This document shows, piece after piece, positions 1 to 10,447 of a DNA stretch of 64,000 bases; position 1 is the first letter of the stretch; each line of letters begins with the position of its first letter. The DNA is taken from positions 1-64,000 of the forward strand of contig JACEEZ010018517.1 of assembly GCA_016584305.1 (NCBI GenBank). Direction: 5' to 3'. The notes beneath the pieces are model-generated. The model did not search any database and had not been told where the DNA came from. It saw only the letters and a list, made by a program, of their open reading frames with translations. The stretch comes from Chionoecetes opilio (taxonomy: Eukaryota; Arthropoda; Malacostraca; Decapoda; Majidae). Position numbers and translations under genes: made by a program.

Positions 1-2527
1 TTCTACAATATATTTAACTTAAATTTAATAAGGTAAAAATATGTATTATTCATGAAATTTAAGTATCGATTTTAATCTTAAAAACAACGTTTTTGCAAGT
101 GTTTTAATGTGTTTTTGAAGTGCTAAAAAATGTAGAAAATTGACATTCGTGTTCTTTTCAATGACTTTAGCTAGTTATCGGTGAAATATAGCTTTTTTCA
201 TGACATATAAGTTCCAATTTTAATCCTAAAAATAACGTTTTTTCAGGTGTTTTAATGTATTTTTGAAGTGCTAAAAATTTTCGAAAATTGACATTATTCA
301 GCTATTTTTTCATAGAGATCTTCAAAATTTGGTGTTATTGTTGTTTTCGTTAGAAAATGCTATTTTAAACCACTGTAAGCTTATAAAAGGAGTTTGAGGC
401 TATATATTGTGATACAATTGTGTATTACAAGTGTTTTTCATGATTTCTTGTAAAATGTGGTGTTATATCATTAATGAAAGGAATTTACCTCATGATAATG
501 CTTTATACCCACAAAATGTGTTATTTTCAATGATTTTAACTAGTTATCGGTGAAATATAGCTTTTTTCCTACAAATTGAAGTATAGAATCCTCTTTTTAG
601 ATTAATTTGCACCTATAAAAAATATCTTACGTTACATTAAGCTAATATATAGAAGGGTAACAGGTTATTTATTGTGATATAACGGTATATTGCAAGCGTT
701 TTCCTAGTTTCTTGTAAACTGTAGAGTTATTGTATATATACAAGTAGTTTTACTTATTATATTGCTTGCTATATACCCATAAAATGTAGTGTTTTCATTG
801 ATTTTAGCTATTTATCAGTGAAGAGTTATTTGTTTCTACAAATTGAAGTATATTCCTGTAACTGTAGCTATATAGTTATCGATATTTGGTACAAATATAT
901 TTTATCAAAATTAATAGCTAAAAATATGTATTTTTTCATGAAATTTAGGTATCAATTTTAATCTTAAAAACAACATTTTTTCAAGTGTTTTAATGTATTT
1001 TTGAAGTGCTGAAAAATGTCGAAAATTGACATTATTCACCAACCATTTTGAAAGAGAAATTCAAAATGTGGTTTTATAGTTGTTTTCGTTAGCAAATGCT
1101 ATTTTAAACTATTGAAAGCTTATAAATGGTTTTTGAGGATATATATTGTGATACAATTGTATATTTCAAGTGTTTTTCATAGTTTCTTGTAAATTGTAGT
1201 GTTATATCATAAATAAAAGGAATTTGCCTTATTACAATGCATCATACCTTCATAATGTGTTCTTTTCAATAATTTTAGCTAGTTATCGGTGAAATATAGC
1301 TTTTTTCATGAAATTTATGTATCAATTTTAATCTTAAAAATAACGTTATTTCAATTTTTTTAATGTATTTTTGAAGTGCTACAAATTGTCGAAAATTGAC
1401 ATTATACAGCTCTTTTTTGATAGAGATATTCAAAATTTGGTATTATTGTTGTATTCGTTAGAAAAAGCTATTTTAAACTACTGTAAGCTTTTAAAAGGAG
1501 TTTAAGGCTATATATTGTGATACAATTGTATATTACAAGTGTTTTTCATAGTTTTGTGTAAATTGTAGTATTATATCATTAATAAAAGGAATTTACCTCA
1601 TGATAATGCTTTAAACCCTCAAAATGTGTTCTTTTTAATGATTTTAGCTAGTTCACCGTGAAATATAGCTTTTTTCCTACAAATTGAAGTATACAATCCT
1701 CTTTTTAGAATAATTTGCACCTATAAATAGCTTACGTTACATTAAGCTAATACATAGAAGAGTAAGAGGTTATTTAATGTGATATAACGGTATATTGCAA
1801 GCGTTTTCCTAGTTTCTTGTAAACTGTAGTGGTATTGTATATATACAAGTAGTTTTACTTATCATATTGCTATATACCCATAAAATGTAGTGTTTTTATT
1901 GATTTTAGCTAGTTATCTGTGAAGAGTTGTTTGTTTCTACAAATTGAAGTATATTCCTATATATCTGTAGCTATATAGTTTTCGATATTTGCTTACAAAT
2001 ATATTTTACAAAATTAATAGCTAAAAATATGTATTTTTCATGAAATTTAAGTATCAATTTTAATCTTAAAAACAACGTTTTTTCAATGTTTTAATGTATT
2101 TTTGAAGTGCTAAAAAATGTCGAAAATTGACATTATTCACCAACTTTTTTGAAAGAGAAATTCAAAATGTGGTTTTATAGTTGTTTTCGTTAGCAAATGC
2201 TTTTTTAAACTACTGAAAGCTTATAAAAGGTGTTTGAGGCTATATATTGTGATACAATTGTATATTTCAAGTGTTTTTCATAGTTTCTTGTAAATTGTGG
2301 TGTTATTTCATTAATAAAAGGAATTTACCTCATGATAATGCTTTATACCCTAAAAATGTGTTCTTTTCAATGATTTTAGCTAGTTATCGGTGAGATGTAG
2401 CTTTTTTCATGAAATTTAAGTATCAATTTTAATCTTAAAAATAACATTTTTTCAAGTGTTTTAATGTATTTTTGAAGTGCTAAAAATTGTCGAAAATTGA
2501 CATTATTCAGCTCTTTTTTTATAGAGA
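1..2527. repeat. AT-rich higher-order satellite, period about 1.1 kb
   Basis: A very AT-rich array. A subunit beginning CATGAAATTTAAGTATCAAT recurs near 51, 199, 937, 1307, 2039 and 2408. Equivalent landmarks lie about 1100 bases apart (937 to 2039, 1307 to 2408, 199 to 1307), so the larger unit is about 1.1 kb with two or more related sub-blocks inside it. Other landmarks repeat at the same spacing, for example CTACAAATTGAAGTATA near 564 and 1676 and the TTAGCTAGTTATC block. The first unit is short by about 220 bases between 51 and 199. The array stops abruptly near 2527, within the motif TTTTTTTATAGAGATAT. I see no gene in it. Confidence 0.9.
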
Positions 2528-2636
2528 TATATAGGTGAGTTACAAATAACATGGTCATATAAAAAGCTTCCCACATTAAATTTTGTTTAATATCAATTAA
2601 CTTTTTCTTTATCTTCAAATGATGTTTATGTTTCAC

Positions 2637-5007
2637 TTAATGTGATACTTGCTGCTGACTTCTAGCAATGATGTTATCAATGCGTGGGGGTATTCTTGAT
2701 AAACTGACACGCATGTCATCTTCGATCCTTAATCTTGACCTATATTTAGTGTTCAGTGCTGTCATGGCTGAAAAGCTTGACTCACATAGGTAGGTGGTGG
2801 TGAAAGGTAACAACACTTTCATAGCTGCTCCATGAGAAATCGGGAACACATGAAAACATTGAGCTCAGAAGGTTTCTAGTGGCACTGCACTGAATCGAGT
2901 CTTCATGGTACCATCAGATGATAGGTCAATGAGCTCCTCTAATAATTTTGACTGTGAGGCTTCTTAGAGCTTCATCTCAATATTCTCAATGAAGGGGTTT
3001 TCTCTCCTCTGGTAAGAAGCAGCCTGCTCCTCAGTTAGCTCAGGGAAATAGCTGTTGAATTTCTCCAACAACTTTGACATGTGCATTGTTACCTGTGCTT
3101 TGACTACATTGAAACTAATGCCTCTGTCTTGAATGAATGCATGCCTATTTTCAAACATATCAGTGATTCCTGACGAGGTACGAACAGTCGAACACGCCAC
3201 AACTTGAGCTTTCTTTTGAAAGCCTCAACTTTATGATAATGAGAAATGTTGTTTGTGTTTGCACCTTGCATTGCTTTGTTCAGCTTATTTACTTCGCTGA
3301 ATATGTCTGCCAGGTAGCTCAGCTGAAGAAGCCATTTATCATCATTAAAGAAATCTGCAAGCTCAGGCTTCTTCTCTGAGAGGAATGTACACAGCTCCTC
3401 CCTTAGGCTGAATAAGCGTGTGAGCATCCGCTCGCGGGACAACCATCTCACCTCTGTAAGCATAAGTAGAGATATATAGTCTGCACCTACTTCCTCACAG
3501 AGTGCAGCAAACAGTCTGGAATTTGTGGCCCTTGCTTTAACGATGCTTACAATTTCTACAGCAATGTTCATAACTGCGTGAAGCCCAGGCTCCAAGTATT
3601 TTGCAGCGAGCATTTCTCTGTGCAAAAAATAGTGAGTTGCAATGGTACGGGGAGCAGCTTCTAATATTCTGGTCACGACTCCTTTATGCCTGCCAGTCAT
3701 GGCTGCGGCGCCATCAGTACATATTCCGATGCAATTAGTCCAACTGATTCCATTATCCTTCATAAAATCATCCAGAGTTTGAAACACGTCCATTCCTGTA
3801 GTTGTTGTTCTCATGTCTTTGCAAAACAAAAATTTCTCTCGTAATTCATTCTCCCACATATAGCGCACAAACGCCAGTAGATGTGATATTTTGGACACAT
3901 CTGTTGATTCATCCAGCTGGATGGCAAAGTCATTGTTACGGAGACGTGCAGTGCATTGTTCCAGTATGTCTTCAGACATTGATGAGATGCGGCGTTTCAC
4001 AGTGTCATTTGATAATGGAATTTTTGTTAATGCCTTAGCTTTTTCATCCCCTTGCATTTCCCTGACAATTTCATTTGCACAAGGCATGATCAATTTTTCC
4101 CCAATTGTTTGAGGCATTTTCTGTTGGCAAATTTTCTGAACCACAATATATGAGATCTTAAGCAGTTTTTTATCCATAGTGGTAGTGGCTTTTAACCCGA
4201 CTTGTGCACTGCGCAGTTCTTTAGTTTTGCGCTCAAAAATTCCCGATATCGCGATAAATTTTCGCGATAATTTATCACAATAACAATATCGGGTTATCGG
4301 TTATCCGAATTTTTTTCTCACGCGTTATCGATTCATCGGTATCACCGATACTTTTGGCTCCAAACTAGCGATAATCGATCATTTTATTTTTTGGTTCTTG
4401 GTTAAACTTTCAAATGTAGTTATTTTACTTAAAAACAGTACTTTCCATTAGTGAAGAGACAGGATAAACATTGAATTTAGAAGATATTAGTGTGCAAAAG
4501 GTAATTGAAGGGTTTTCTAACAGTTTACTGATAGCATTTAAGATTTTTTATTTAAAATATCAATATAGTTATCGTCAGTATCGGAATTTTGGATTTATCG
4601 ATTTATCGGTTATCGCCTTATCGGGCGATAAATTTATCGACAGCTATCGATTATCGGTTATCGCCGATAAGGTTATCGTTATCGATGTATCGGTTATCGT
4701 GATAATTTTTTTCGTTATCGCGCCCACCTATGTTCATACTCTCATTGGACAGTACTCTGCAGCAAAGGACGCACTGTGGCTGTTCAACACCTTCACTTGT
4801 ACTTACTACAAAGCCATAGTTAAGGTAAATATCATCATATTTCCTATCTTTTGAATCCATAACATGACCAGAACTAATCTTCCTCTTCCTCTCAACGGAT
4901 GTGACCTCTGACTCATCATCTGAAGATTTTAGCTTATCACTCTGTTTGTTTGATAGTTCTTGTTTTGATGAGGACGTTCTAATAACATATTTGTCCATTT
5001 TCTTCAC
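2637..5007 (-). pseudogene. hAT transposase pseudogene, ZBED5/BED-finger type
   Basis: Decayed cut-and-paste transposase of the hAT superfamily, resembling the domesticated vertebrate ZBED5/SCAND3 proteins. Reading right to left: a BED-type zinc finger start (4735-5007, containing PQCVLCCRVLSNESM), an insertion at 4237-4732, then the catalytic body (3104-4236, with FAIQLDESTDVSK, CTDGAAAMTG and EVRWLSRERML), and the C-terminal dimerisation region (2637-2849, with TTYLCESSFSAMTALNTKYRSRL). The reading frame is open upstream of the ATG at 4177 as far as the insertion, so that ATG is not the true start. The pieces around 2964-3200 lie in another frame, so the gene has at least one frameshift as well as the insertion. 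About 20 residues seem to be missing at the insertion. Family assignment is secure; the element's own ends were not identified. Confidence 0.85.
4237..4732. mobile_element. TATCG-rich foldback insertion (MITE-like)
   Basis: About 495 bases splitting the BED finger of the hAT gene from its body. Both ends are packed with self-complementary motifs of the form TATCGGTTATCGCCGATAA. The left end begins near CCCGATATCGCGATAAATTT and the right end reads CGTTATCGCG, so the termini are inverted relative to each other. The centre (about 4390-4560) is plain AT-rich DNA. No coding capacity is seen. The exact ends and target duplication are uncertain because the host frame is not perfectly conserved on both sides. 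Confidence 0.6.
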
Positions 5008-5100
5008 AGACAGGTAAACATCAGTCTGGAAAAAGAAAGAAAGAAAAAAAATTTAAGGTGAAGAAGACCTACATATTTGTTGCACAATGTCAGTATTATA

Positions 5101-5757
5101 AGGCGTTTTATGCGGGGGATTTCGCTTGCAAGCGAAAAAAATTCGCTTGCAAGCGGTCACTTCCCCCCGCAGAAATCGTTTCCTTCGCTTGCTCCTGAGA
5201 TGGCAGGGCGGCGGCTGAGATGTAAACAAAACATGGCGGCGGACCAAAGTTTCTCGAGTGATTTTATGCTGGATCAGTTCTATGTTCTTACCTAAAAGTG
5301 ACGCTCATATTGTCAATAAAGCAGCACAGAAGCTTGAAACAGAGGAATCCACAAGTGGACAGGATGATGGAAGATGGCCGACAGAGGCTGTTCACAGTGT
5401 TGTGTGTGTAAAGACTGTTTGAATGCATATATAGAAATATGTAAAGATGTGCCGGTTATTTTATCCTTAATTACACGCCGCAACCTCACTTACCTGATTC
5501 AAGATTATAGACTAAGATATTAAAATAAGAAGGAGTGATTGATTTTAACTAAAGTACACTACTGTCATATTTTATTGAAGCACAAACCACCGATAGCGAC
5601 AGTGCCCAAACAAACATTTCGCTTGCTGCCGCAACAACAACAACAACAAATTCTTGCGGGTCGGGCAATCATCTTCCCTGGATGATTGAACAGCAAGCAA
5701 AATTTGAGCAATCGAAAAAATTTCGATTGCAAGCGAAATCCCCCGCAGAAAACGCCT
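5101..5757. mobile_element. DNA element with about 45-bp terminal inverted repeats
   Basis: The left end starts AGGCGTTTTATGCGGGGG (5101). The right end, read on the opposite strand from 5757, starts AGGCGTTTTCTGCGGGGG. Both continue into GATTTCGCTTGCAA, followed by an internal small palindrome of the type CGCTTGCAAGCG. A possible 3-bp duplication ATA flanks it (5098-5100 and 5758-5760). The roughly 570-bp interior has no convincing coding sequence, so this is a non-autonomous DNA transposon. The superfamily cannot be told from the ends alone. Confidence 0.8.
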
Positions 5758-6134
5758 ATAGTGTGGTCAAATGAAAACAAGCACACAAACAAATTAAACA
5801 ACATTATGCGAAAACTTACAATCCACAAGGACAGCCAGTCACACCACGTGTTCAGTCAGCAGCAGTCGTCAGTAGAATGAATACAGCTCTCGGTTCTGGG
5901 CAAGGCGCTGTGTAGCTATTGCATCATGCTATGCCACCCCGGAAGCAACGTTACCAGCAAATACAACTTCCTCACTTTTTTACAGCATTTAGTGATAGGA
6001 ACATTATAATATATTATACAAATCATCGCCACATTCTGAGAGACGCAACTAGCCAGGGAAAAACTAGAAAAAAAACTGGACATCTTGATTAAGACACATT
6101 GTGTAATCATGAATTATAAAAAACTGAGCCATGA
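5758..6134. other. Unassigned spacer
   Basis: Between the inverted-repeat element and the hAT-like end. Only short non-conserved reading frames occur, and no repeat or RNA gene is recognised. Confidence 0.4.
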
Positions 6135-6149
6135 CAGGATTAACTTTAA

Positions 6150-6234
6150 TATGCTGAATTCCCCGTCCTGCGGACCCCTTGATAGGTTTCTGCGGCCCCC
6201 TAGGGGTCCGCGGACCCCTGGTTGAGAAACACTG
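6150..6234. mobile_element. Terminal sequence of a hAT-like element (MITE end)
   Basis: The segment ends in TTGAGAAACACTG, the reverse complement of CAGTGTTTCTCAA, a terminal sequence typical of hAT (Charlie-like) transposons. Just inside is a perfect 18-bp palindrome, AGGGGTCCGCGGACCCCT (6202-6219). The Gypsy coding sequence begins immediately outside it, so this element appears to have inserted into the Gypsy reverse transcriptase. I did not find its matching left end. It could belong to the hAT gene at 2637-5007, but that is unproven. Confidence 0.55.
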
Positions 6235-8651
6235 CTCTAGGTAAAACTATGTTCAGTAGCCTTGATTTGGTTAGTGGCTACTGGCAGGTGCCGATGGCTC
6301 CTGCATCTAGGAAAGTTACTGCCTTTAGCACTCCTAGTGGACACTAAGAGTGGCTCAGAATGCCATTTGGTTTAAAATCAGCCCCTATTACTTTTCAAAG
6401 AATGATTAATAATTTATTTTCCGATATGCTAGGCAAAAATGTCTATGCTTACCTTGATGATCTTATAATTTGCAGCAAAGACTCGGAGTCTCATTTTGCT
6501 AATTTAGAAGCAATACTCCTGAAATTGAAAGATGGCTAAACTGCCATACACTCAAGGCTAAACTGACTAAATGTGAATTACTTAAGTCTAAAATCACCTT
6601 TTTAGGCCATGTGGTAGATGGTGATGGGCTTCATACAATGTCAGATAAAATAACTGCAGTTACAAATTTCCCGCGACCTCAGAATGTAGACAATGTGTTC
6701 TTTCATTGGGTTGTGTGGTTACTATAGATCATTTATATCCAATTTTGCAACGGTTGCATCGCCCTTAACAAACCTATTAAAAAAGGACGTGCACTTTAAT
6801 TGGAACGCTGTACATGAAAACTCTTTTCAAAATCTAAAAGTCGCCCTAACTACGGCCCTTGTCTTGGCATTCCCAGAATAAAAGGTTCCTTTTGTTCTTT
6901 ACACGGATGCCTCTGCATTAGGGCTAGGTGCTGTATTGATGCAGACTGACGCACGCGGAAAAAATCGCGCTGTTGCGTTCGCAAGTAGAACTTTACTTCC
7001 GGCAGAGCCTAATTTCTCAGTAACTCACCTGGAATCACTCGCAGTTGTCTGGGCTCTGAAATTTTTTAGAGATTATGTCCTAGGTTATGATATAACCGTA
7101 TATACTGATCACGCAGCTGTCACTGAACTTTTTAAAGGGAAAAACCTTTCAGGAAGACTCGCGCGTTGGTTTTTGACAATACAGGAATTCAATCCAACTT
7201 TTAAGTACTTGCCGGGTCGAGCCACTATTGTGGCTGATGCGCTTTCTAGAAATTTACATGTTAGACTAGTGATGGACAAGTCCCCTGTAGTTCAAAATGT
7301 TTCACTTCATGAACTAGCTGTTGCCCAACGTCAACATGACATGTGGAGTAAAGTGATATATGCTCTGGAATCGGGTGACCAGTCAACATTACCTAAAATG
7401 CCCATTCCTTTTTCACAATTTTTCTTATCACCAGATCCGTTGTAGATTTTGGCCAAATAAGCGGACCCAGGTGAGCCAATTTGTGATACCTGAGTCATTT
7501 GTACCTGTGGTACTGCAACTAGTTCATGATGCTGTAATGGCCGGTCACCCGGGAAAGGAGCGTACTCTTTCTACGGCTCGCACTAGTAATTTTTGGCCTA
7601 AAATGCGGTTAGATATTGACGCATATGTAGCTAAGTGCGTGAAATGTGCTATTCATAAGGGTACGGTGCCAAAGCCAGCACCAATTTTGGAATATCCAAA
7701 TCCTGAGCGTCCTTGGGACATTGTTGCTATTGATCTATTACAGCTTCCTTCTAGTCGTCAAGGGTCTAAATACCTGTTAGTATGTGTTGATCACTTCTCA
7801 AGGTATGTTGTTTTGGCCCCTGTGAAAGATAAAATTGCCAAAGCGATTGCACACGCATTGATCGCAAACTTATTTTGTCCATACTCGACTCCCCGAGTTT
7901 TAATGAGTGACAATGGCGCGGAATTTAAAAATGCGCTTCTTAATTAAATCTGTGGGCAGTTCAACATCAAACAAACATTCACAGTAACTTATCACCCTGC
8001 CAGAAACGGTTTAGTTGAGCGTGCGAACAGGAAAGTCCTGGAAGCTTTGCGCCCAGTTGTTGGTGGCTTGCTTGATAGTTGGGAAGATTGGTTACCCCAT
8101 GTTGCTGCATGCGTTAATTGCAATATTTGTGAGTCGACAGGTCAAACTCCTTATTTTATTATTTTTGGTATGGAGAAACGACTCCCATATGACTTGCTTA
8201 GTTGCCCTCAAAAACCTGTGTACAATGTTGATGATTATGCTAAATGTCAACTTAAAGTTTTTTCAGACTTATATTCCGATGTCAGAGATTAATTACAGGC
8301 TTCCAAGACTGCTATGTGCTCACAACAACACCAGCGCTCTTCACCCGTTCAAATCCGGGTTGGTGACTCTGTCATGATTCGAGTCCCGGAATGGAACTCT
8401 AAATTAGCTCAAAATTTGTGGGTCCGCGTCTGGTAGTTAAGCAACTCCATGGAAATAAGTTTGATATTTTGGATCCGTGGTTAAATACATTAGAAGTAAT
8501 TCACAGTGATCGACTTAAACGGACCAATGCCAAGCCTGATTTATGCTTAGTAGAAACTGCTAAACTTAGCGATGCTACGCGGCTTGAAACTAACAAATCT
8601 AATGCTCCTACTGACCAAGCTCATGCTTATAATTTACTCCCGCGTAATTGA
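6235..8651 (+). pseudogene. pol: Gypsy (Ty3) pol: reverse transcriptase, RNase H, integrase
   Basis: Decayed Gypsy polyprotein lacking its 5' part (gag, protease and the start of reverse transcriptase), which is cut off by the hAT-like end. Visible in order: reverse transcriptase from SSLDLVSGYWQVPMAP through MPFGLKSAPITFQRMI to the catalytic AYLDDLIICSKD (about 6250-6480); connection region (6693-6881); RNase H with LYTDASALGLGAVL and YTDHAAVTELF (about 6890-7250); integrase with an HHCC zinc region (GHPGKERTLS, CVKCAIHKG), and the DDE core AIDLLQLP, MSDNGAEFKN and GLVERANRKV (about 7500-8290); and a C-terminal tail to 8651. Stops interrupt it near 6354, 6880, 7443, 7945 and 8290, and the frame changes near 7400 and 8380. 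It is inactive here. Confidence 0.92.
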
Positions 8652-9261
8652 TTCCTTGTCATTTCATTGCCTTTCTTGGACAGCTTTCGTGCATGTTATT
8701 TGGTTGGGAATAACTGCATGAGTTCTGGAAGAACTTAGGTAAAGGTACTTTCATCTAACCTCCTTTGCTTCCTTTATTGATAAACTCATCCATTTAAATT
8801 GCATGGATATTAACAAACTTGAATTTAACCTTCATGTAAAAGATCTTGCCTCTTTTATTGATACAATGAGGAAGATCATCAGTTAGAACTAACAATCAAA
8901 TACTAACAAATATGGTTGACGAGGCGCGAGGAAGAGGAACTGCTTCACTCTTTCCTTTTATTGATTTTTATGCATGCGTAGGAAGTAGCGAAGTGGAATC
9001 GCAAGTTGACACCATTGTTTTAAATTGTATTCAACACTATTACCCTCTCCTTGAATCAGTGCTAACGTCAGATACCGTTGTTAAAAATGTTCTTTTTTAG
9101 CCGAACATGTGTGTGAAGTTCACAAAGTAAAAATAATAATAATAGTAAATACATAAATAAAGGAAAAGGTTCATAATGGAAATATTTTTATAGCTAATGG
9201 GAATGGTAATTTTAATCATAATCGATTTTTCTTTTTTTTTCTTTCAGTAAACGAATCTGTT
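8652..9261 (+). promoter_or_regulatory. pol-env spacer with a splice-acceptor-like site at 9246-9247
   Basis: A long polypyrimidine run ends in TTTCTTTCAG at 9247, just before the envelope-like gene, and looks like a good 3' splice site. A candidate donor GTAAAAAT at 9127 would define a compact 121-bp AT-rich intron, although the exon this creates is not open in frame. Retroviral and errantiviral env genes are normally expressed from spliced RNA. The spacer also holds a 62-codon open frame (8912-9100) with no recognisable similarity. Confidence 0.45.
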
Positions 9262-10005
9262 ATGATACTGAATCAACCAAGTACTGTGGTGTTGATTAAT
9301 AATAGATATAACCAGTATGCTACTGGAAGCATGTCTGATTTGGATAGGTGCCGTACAGATTATTTGAAGCTGTATTTTTGCCCCGCATCTCTCTTTGCCT
9401 TCTTACCTATATGTGACGGTATATGTGACGGTTTTTGTGAGGTGGTGCTAACTCAGGCAAATGCTTCTCAGGCCTTATCGTTATGTCCTTACACCCACTT
9501 GATTTCACGACCATTCTTGCACAAAAGTTTCTTCGGACAACACTATTTCTTCTTTACACAAACATTCTATGTGTCTGTAGTATGTCCCGAAGGTGCAGTG
9601 TATCAGAAAGTTTCCGGTCATTTCGTAATTCTTATGGCTTGCTATTTGCGCTCTGACTATTTGAATACCTTTCCTGAAAAACTGCACGAAGGATTTGTAG
9701 CTAATTTCACTGCTCGACTTTTCCCTATTGACAGCTTGAATTATATAAACTTATCAAGCATTAAATATGTCACTAATACCATTTCTGAGCTTACATTCTC
9801 TAATTTATCAGAATTGGAAACAGCCGTACAGGACTCTTTACCTGTCTACCTTAACCCAGCTGTTCATTTTCCTTCAATGATTGTGCCAATCATAATAATA
9901 ATCATCATCATCATAGTAATTCCACTTTGCCTTGTTGTTAGGAAGGCCCAATCATTGTATGTTCTCCTGAAGGGCAAAATCCGACAAAATCAGGTAAATA
10001 CATAA
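9262..10005 (+). CDS. env: Envelope-like glycoprotein remnant downstream of Gypsy pol
   Basis: An open frame of 247 codons placed where errantivirus-type Gypsy elements carry env. It is rich in Cys in its first half (for example FCPASLF, CDGICDGFCE), has N-glycosylation-like NAS, NFT, NLS motifs, and ends in one strongly hydrophobic segment (about residues 205-226, including nine consecutive isoleucines) followed by a basic tail of about 20 residues. That is a type I membrane-anchor layout. The frame stays open upstream of the ATG to the acceptor-like site at 9247. No fusion-peptide or cleavage motif is obvious, and the protein is shorter than most env proteins, so it may be a C-terminal portion. 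Assignment rests on position and topology, not on clear sequence similarity. Confidence 0.55.
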   Translation: MILNQPSTVVLINNRYNQYATGSMSDLDRCRTDYLKLYFCPASLFAFLPICDGICDGFCEVVLTQANASQALSLCPYTHLISRPFLHKSFFGQHYFFFTQTFYVSVVCPEGAVYQKVSGHFVILMACYLRSDYLNTFPEKLHEGFVANFTARLFPIDSLNYINLSSIKYVTNTISELTFSNLSELETAVQDSLPVYLNPAVHFPSMIVPIIIIIIIIIVIPLCLVVRKAQSLYVLLKGKIRQNQVNT

Positions 10006-10447
10006 TTGTAACATGGTTAGGTACATATCTCTCGGACGGCGCGAAGACGCGCCACGTAGGTGACCGAGCGATGTTGGCCCTTATAGGCACATATGTTATC
10101 CCTACATTTATATTTCATGCATGCACCTTTTCTGCTAGGCATGTAATTATTTTACAAGTTATTGATATGACATGTCACGCCCATGACAACGCCAGTGTCC
10201 CATCGTCTACAGCACATGCCGGCAGAGGACAGCACTTACTGGAGAGGGCAACACCTTTGTTAACGGAGAGTGGGCATCCCCTAACTCGCCCGCTGGTATG
10301 CGACTTGAAGACGCGTCAGAGAGAGATAAACATTCGTATGATGTGGACGTGTGTGTGATACATCATACTTGAACATTTTGTTGCGGTGAATACCTTTTGT
10401 GCATTGATAATAACAGAGGACTTTAATTACCACGTGCTGTATTCGCC
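10006..10447 (+). other. 3' region of the Gypsy element, interrupted by the RTE insertion
   Basis: Non-coding stretch after env. It should contain the polypurine tract and part of the 3' LTR, and the LTR probably continues after 13644. I could not define LTR ends because no second copy is in the window. The last ten bases (10438-10447, TGTATTCGCC) are the left copy of the RTE target duplication. Confidence 0.4.

Noticed and set aside
10171..10200. 3' LTR start of the Gypsy element at TGTCACGCCC
   Set aside because: It looks plausible, but there is no polypurine tract before it and no second LTR copy in the window to confirm it.
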